Shown piece by piece: positions 62,822 to 64,000 of a stretch of DNA of 64,000 nt. A program made the translations under genes and the position numbers. The notes beneath the pieces were generated by a model, which did not search any database, had not been told where the DNA came from, and saw only the letters and a program-made list of their open reading frames with translations. Source of the stretch: DATBVX01 sp963724625 (GTDB lineage: Bacteria; Pseudomonadota; Gammaproteobacteria; Steroidobacterales; Steroidobacteraceae); the NCBI GenBank assembly GCA_963724625.1, contig CAVRVO010000003.1, positions 248,001 through 312,000 on the forward strand. Direction: 5' to 3'. Within the stretch, counting starts at the first letter, position 1, and each line of letters opens with the position of its first letter.

Positions 62822-63148
62822 GTGGGGAAGCAAATCGTTCACACCACAGACGCCACGTTCGACGAGGACATTCTGAAATCTGCCACACCTGTGCTGCTCG
62901 ACTTCTGGGCGGAGTGGTGTGGTCCGTGCAAGATGATCGCGCCGGTACTCGACGAAATCGCCGAGGAATACAAGGACCGGCTCAAGATCGCCAAGATCAA
63001 CATCGATGAGAATCCGCACACGCCGCCTCGTTTCGGCATTCGCGGGATCCCGACGCTGATCCTGTTCAAGAACGGCACGGTGGAGGCGCAAAAAGTCGGC
63101 GCAGTCTCCAAGTCACAACTCGCCGCCTTCCTGGACAGCAACCTGTGA
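62822..63148 (+). CDS. trxA: Thioredoxin
   Basis: A 108-residue cytosolic thioredoxin. The active site is WCGPC at 32-36 (FWAEWCGPCKMIAPVLDE), with the cis-proline in RGIPTLILFKNG. Length and sequence match TrxA, which reduces disulfides in ribonucleotide reductase and other proteins. The start is GTG with GGGAGG ten bases upstream. The stop overlaps the rho start as GTGA. Confidence 0.96.
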   Translation: MGKQIVHTTDATFDEDILKSATPVLLDFWAEWCGPCKMIAPVLDEIAEEYKDRLKIAKINIDENPHTPPRFGIRGIPTLILFKNGTVEAQKVGAVSKSQLAAFLDSNL

Positions 63149-64000
63149 GAGGCTATCTCGGTAATTCGGCTCGCAGCCGACCCAACAAGGGGCAGGGTGG
63201 CGGTCGTCAGAACCGCAACAATGACCCCAATCGTGGCGGACGGCAGGATGATTTCCTGCCCGAGGACAACTTCGCCGACGGCGAAGGCCTCGACGTCATC
63301 ACCCCCAGCGAACTTGCGGCCACACGCCGCTCGATGAATCTCACCGAGCTCAAGACCAAGCCGGTCTCGGAGCTGGTGGATCTCGCTACAACGATGAACC
63401 TGGAGAACATCGCGCGTTCTCGCAAGCAGGACATCATCTTCGCCATCCTGAAAGCGCACGCGCGCAATGGTGAGGACATCTACGGCGATGGCGTGCTCGA
63501 GATCCTGCAGGACGGCTTCGGCTTCCTGCGCTCGGCCGACAGCTCCTACCTGGCGGGTCCGGATGACATTTACGTCAGCCCGAGCCAGATCCGCCGCTTC
63601 AACCTGCGCACCGGGGATTCGATCTCCGGGCTCATCCGTCCGCCCAAGGACGGCGAGCGCTATTTCGCGCTGCTCAAGGTCGGAGAGATCAACTTCGATT
63701 CGCCCGAGAACTCGCGTCACAAGGTCCTGTTCGAGAACCTGACGCCGCTGTTCCCGAAAGAGCGTCTGAAGCTCGAGCGCGGTAACGGCAGCACGGAAGA
63801 CTTGACCGCCCGCACCATCGATCTCATGGCGCCGATCGGCAAGGGCCAGCGCGGCCTCATCGTATCCCCGCCCAAGGCGGGCAAGACGATGCTGCTGCAG
63901 AACATCGCGACTGCGATCACGGCAAATCATCCCGAGTGCGTCCTCATCGTGCTGCTCATCGACGAGCGGCCGGAAGAGGTCACCGAGATGCAGCGCACTG
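63145..64000 (+). CDS. rho: Transcription termination factor Rho (5' part, cut by window end)
   Basis: The reading frame stays open to the window end. From Met-64 (ATG at 63334) it matches Rho: MNLTELKTKPVSELVDLA, DGVLEILQDGFGFLRSADSS, SPSQIRRFNLRTGDSISG, and the ATPase Walker A region PPKAGKTMLLQ, then LIDERPEEVTEMQR. Upstream, 63 in-frame residues (RSRPNKGQGGGRQNRNNDP) form a basic, glycine/asparagine-rich extension. The GTG at 63145 overlaps the trxA stop as GTGA, supporting the long form; the ATG at 63334 gives the classical N terminus. The C-terminal part is outside the window. Confidence 0.94.
   Translation, partial: MRGYLGNSARSRPNKGQGGGRQNRNNDPNRGGRQDDFLPEDNFADGEGLDVITPSELAATRRSMNLTELKTKPVSELVDLATTMNLENIARSRKQDIIFAILKAHARNGEDIYGDGVLEILQDGFGFLRSADSSYLAGPDDIYVSPSQIRRFNLRTGDSISGLIRPPKDGERYFALLKVGEINFDSPENSRHKVLFENLTPLFPKERLKLERGNGSTEDLTARTIDLMAPIGKGQRGLIVSPPKAGKTMLLQNIATAITANHPECVLIVLLIDERPEEVTEMQRT

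Noticed and set aside
1..64000. tRNA, rRNA or CRISPR features
   Set aside because: No cloverleaf-compatible segment with a TTCRA loop, no rRNA sequence and no regularly spaced direct repeats were seen. The repeats found are palindromic and dispersed.

Overview
The window is a GC-rich chromosomal segment of a gammaproteobacterium. The order rhlB (divergent) / trxA / rho at the right end matches the enterobacterial arrangement. PlsB, GreB, a YrfG-type nucleotidase, ArfB, DUF3301 and YdcH-family proteins also point to Gammaproteobacteria. The large TonB-dependent receptor, homospermidine synthase and the DUF1302/DUF1329/YCF48/MMPL cluster suggest an environmental lineage such as the Steroidobacter/Nevskia group; that placement is inference. 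I see no rRNA, tRNA or CRISPR array and no intact insertion sequence.

Layout: 0-3.7 kb, UvrD-like helicase, EipA/DUF1134 protein and a methyltransferase-like lipoprotein. 3.7-9.8 kb, an RRM protein with a clear terminator, speA with a small GDT1-family gene, mercaptopyruvate sulfurtransferase, a GST and homospermidine synthase, so two polyamine genes lie near each other. 10.2-22 kb, TlpA-like protein and GreB, an M13 peptidase, a LemA/TPM/TPM operon, an L,D-transpeptidase, a GT4 glycosyltransferase, a tiny charged protein coupled to a rhomboid protease, and an EamA transporter. 22-32.5 kb, an orphan contractile-tail sheath protein, a DUF4442 protein with 5-oxoprolinase, then a sodium-solute symporter and TonB receptor. 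32.5-42 kb, patatin/cNMP lipase, YiiD-type thioesterase, an alkyltransferase-like DNA repair protein, DUF885, an SDR and PlsB. 42-51.9 kb, DUF1302, DUF1329, YCF48-like protein, MMPL transporter, a PLP decarboxylase and an SCCPDH-like enzyme. 52-56.5 kb, a tripartite RND pump whose permease carries three frame shifts. 56.6-61 kb, a compact minus-strand operon (DUF3301, PHP, YdcH-like, MscS, ArfB) divergent from a nucleotidase/RDD pair. 61.2-64 kb, rhlB, trxA and the 5' part of rho.

The most unusual content is non-coding. Five long palindromes (about 155-190 bp; 10022, 20720, 35166, 56451, 61070) share a conserved loop core, while their 30-38 bp arms differ from locus to locus yet stay complementary at each locus. 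The arms at 20720 are a perfect 35 bp match. A second family of about 140 bp hairpin repeats has four copies (9828, 20890, 34969, 41832) and one fragment (49282) that supplies the last codons of the MMPL gene. Three of the four full copies of the second family sit beside a palindrome of the first. Nearly all copies of both families lie just downstream of gene 3' ends, often between convergent genes. I do not recognise either family.
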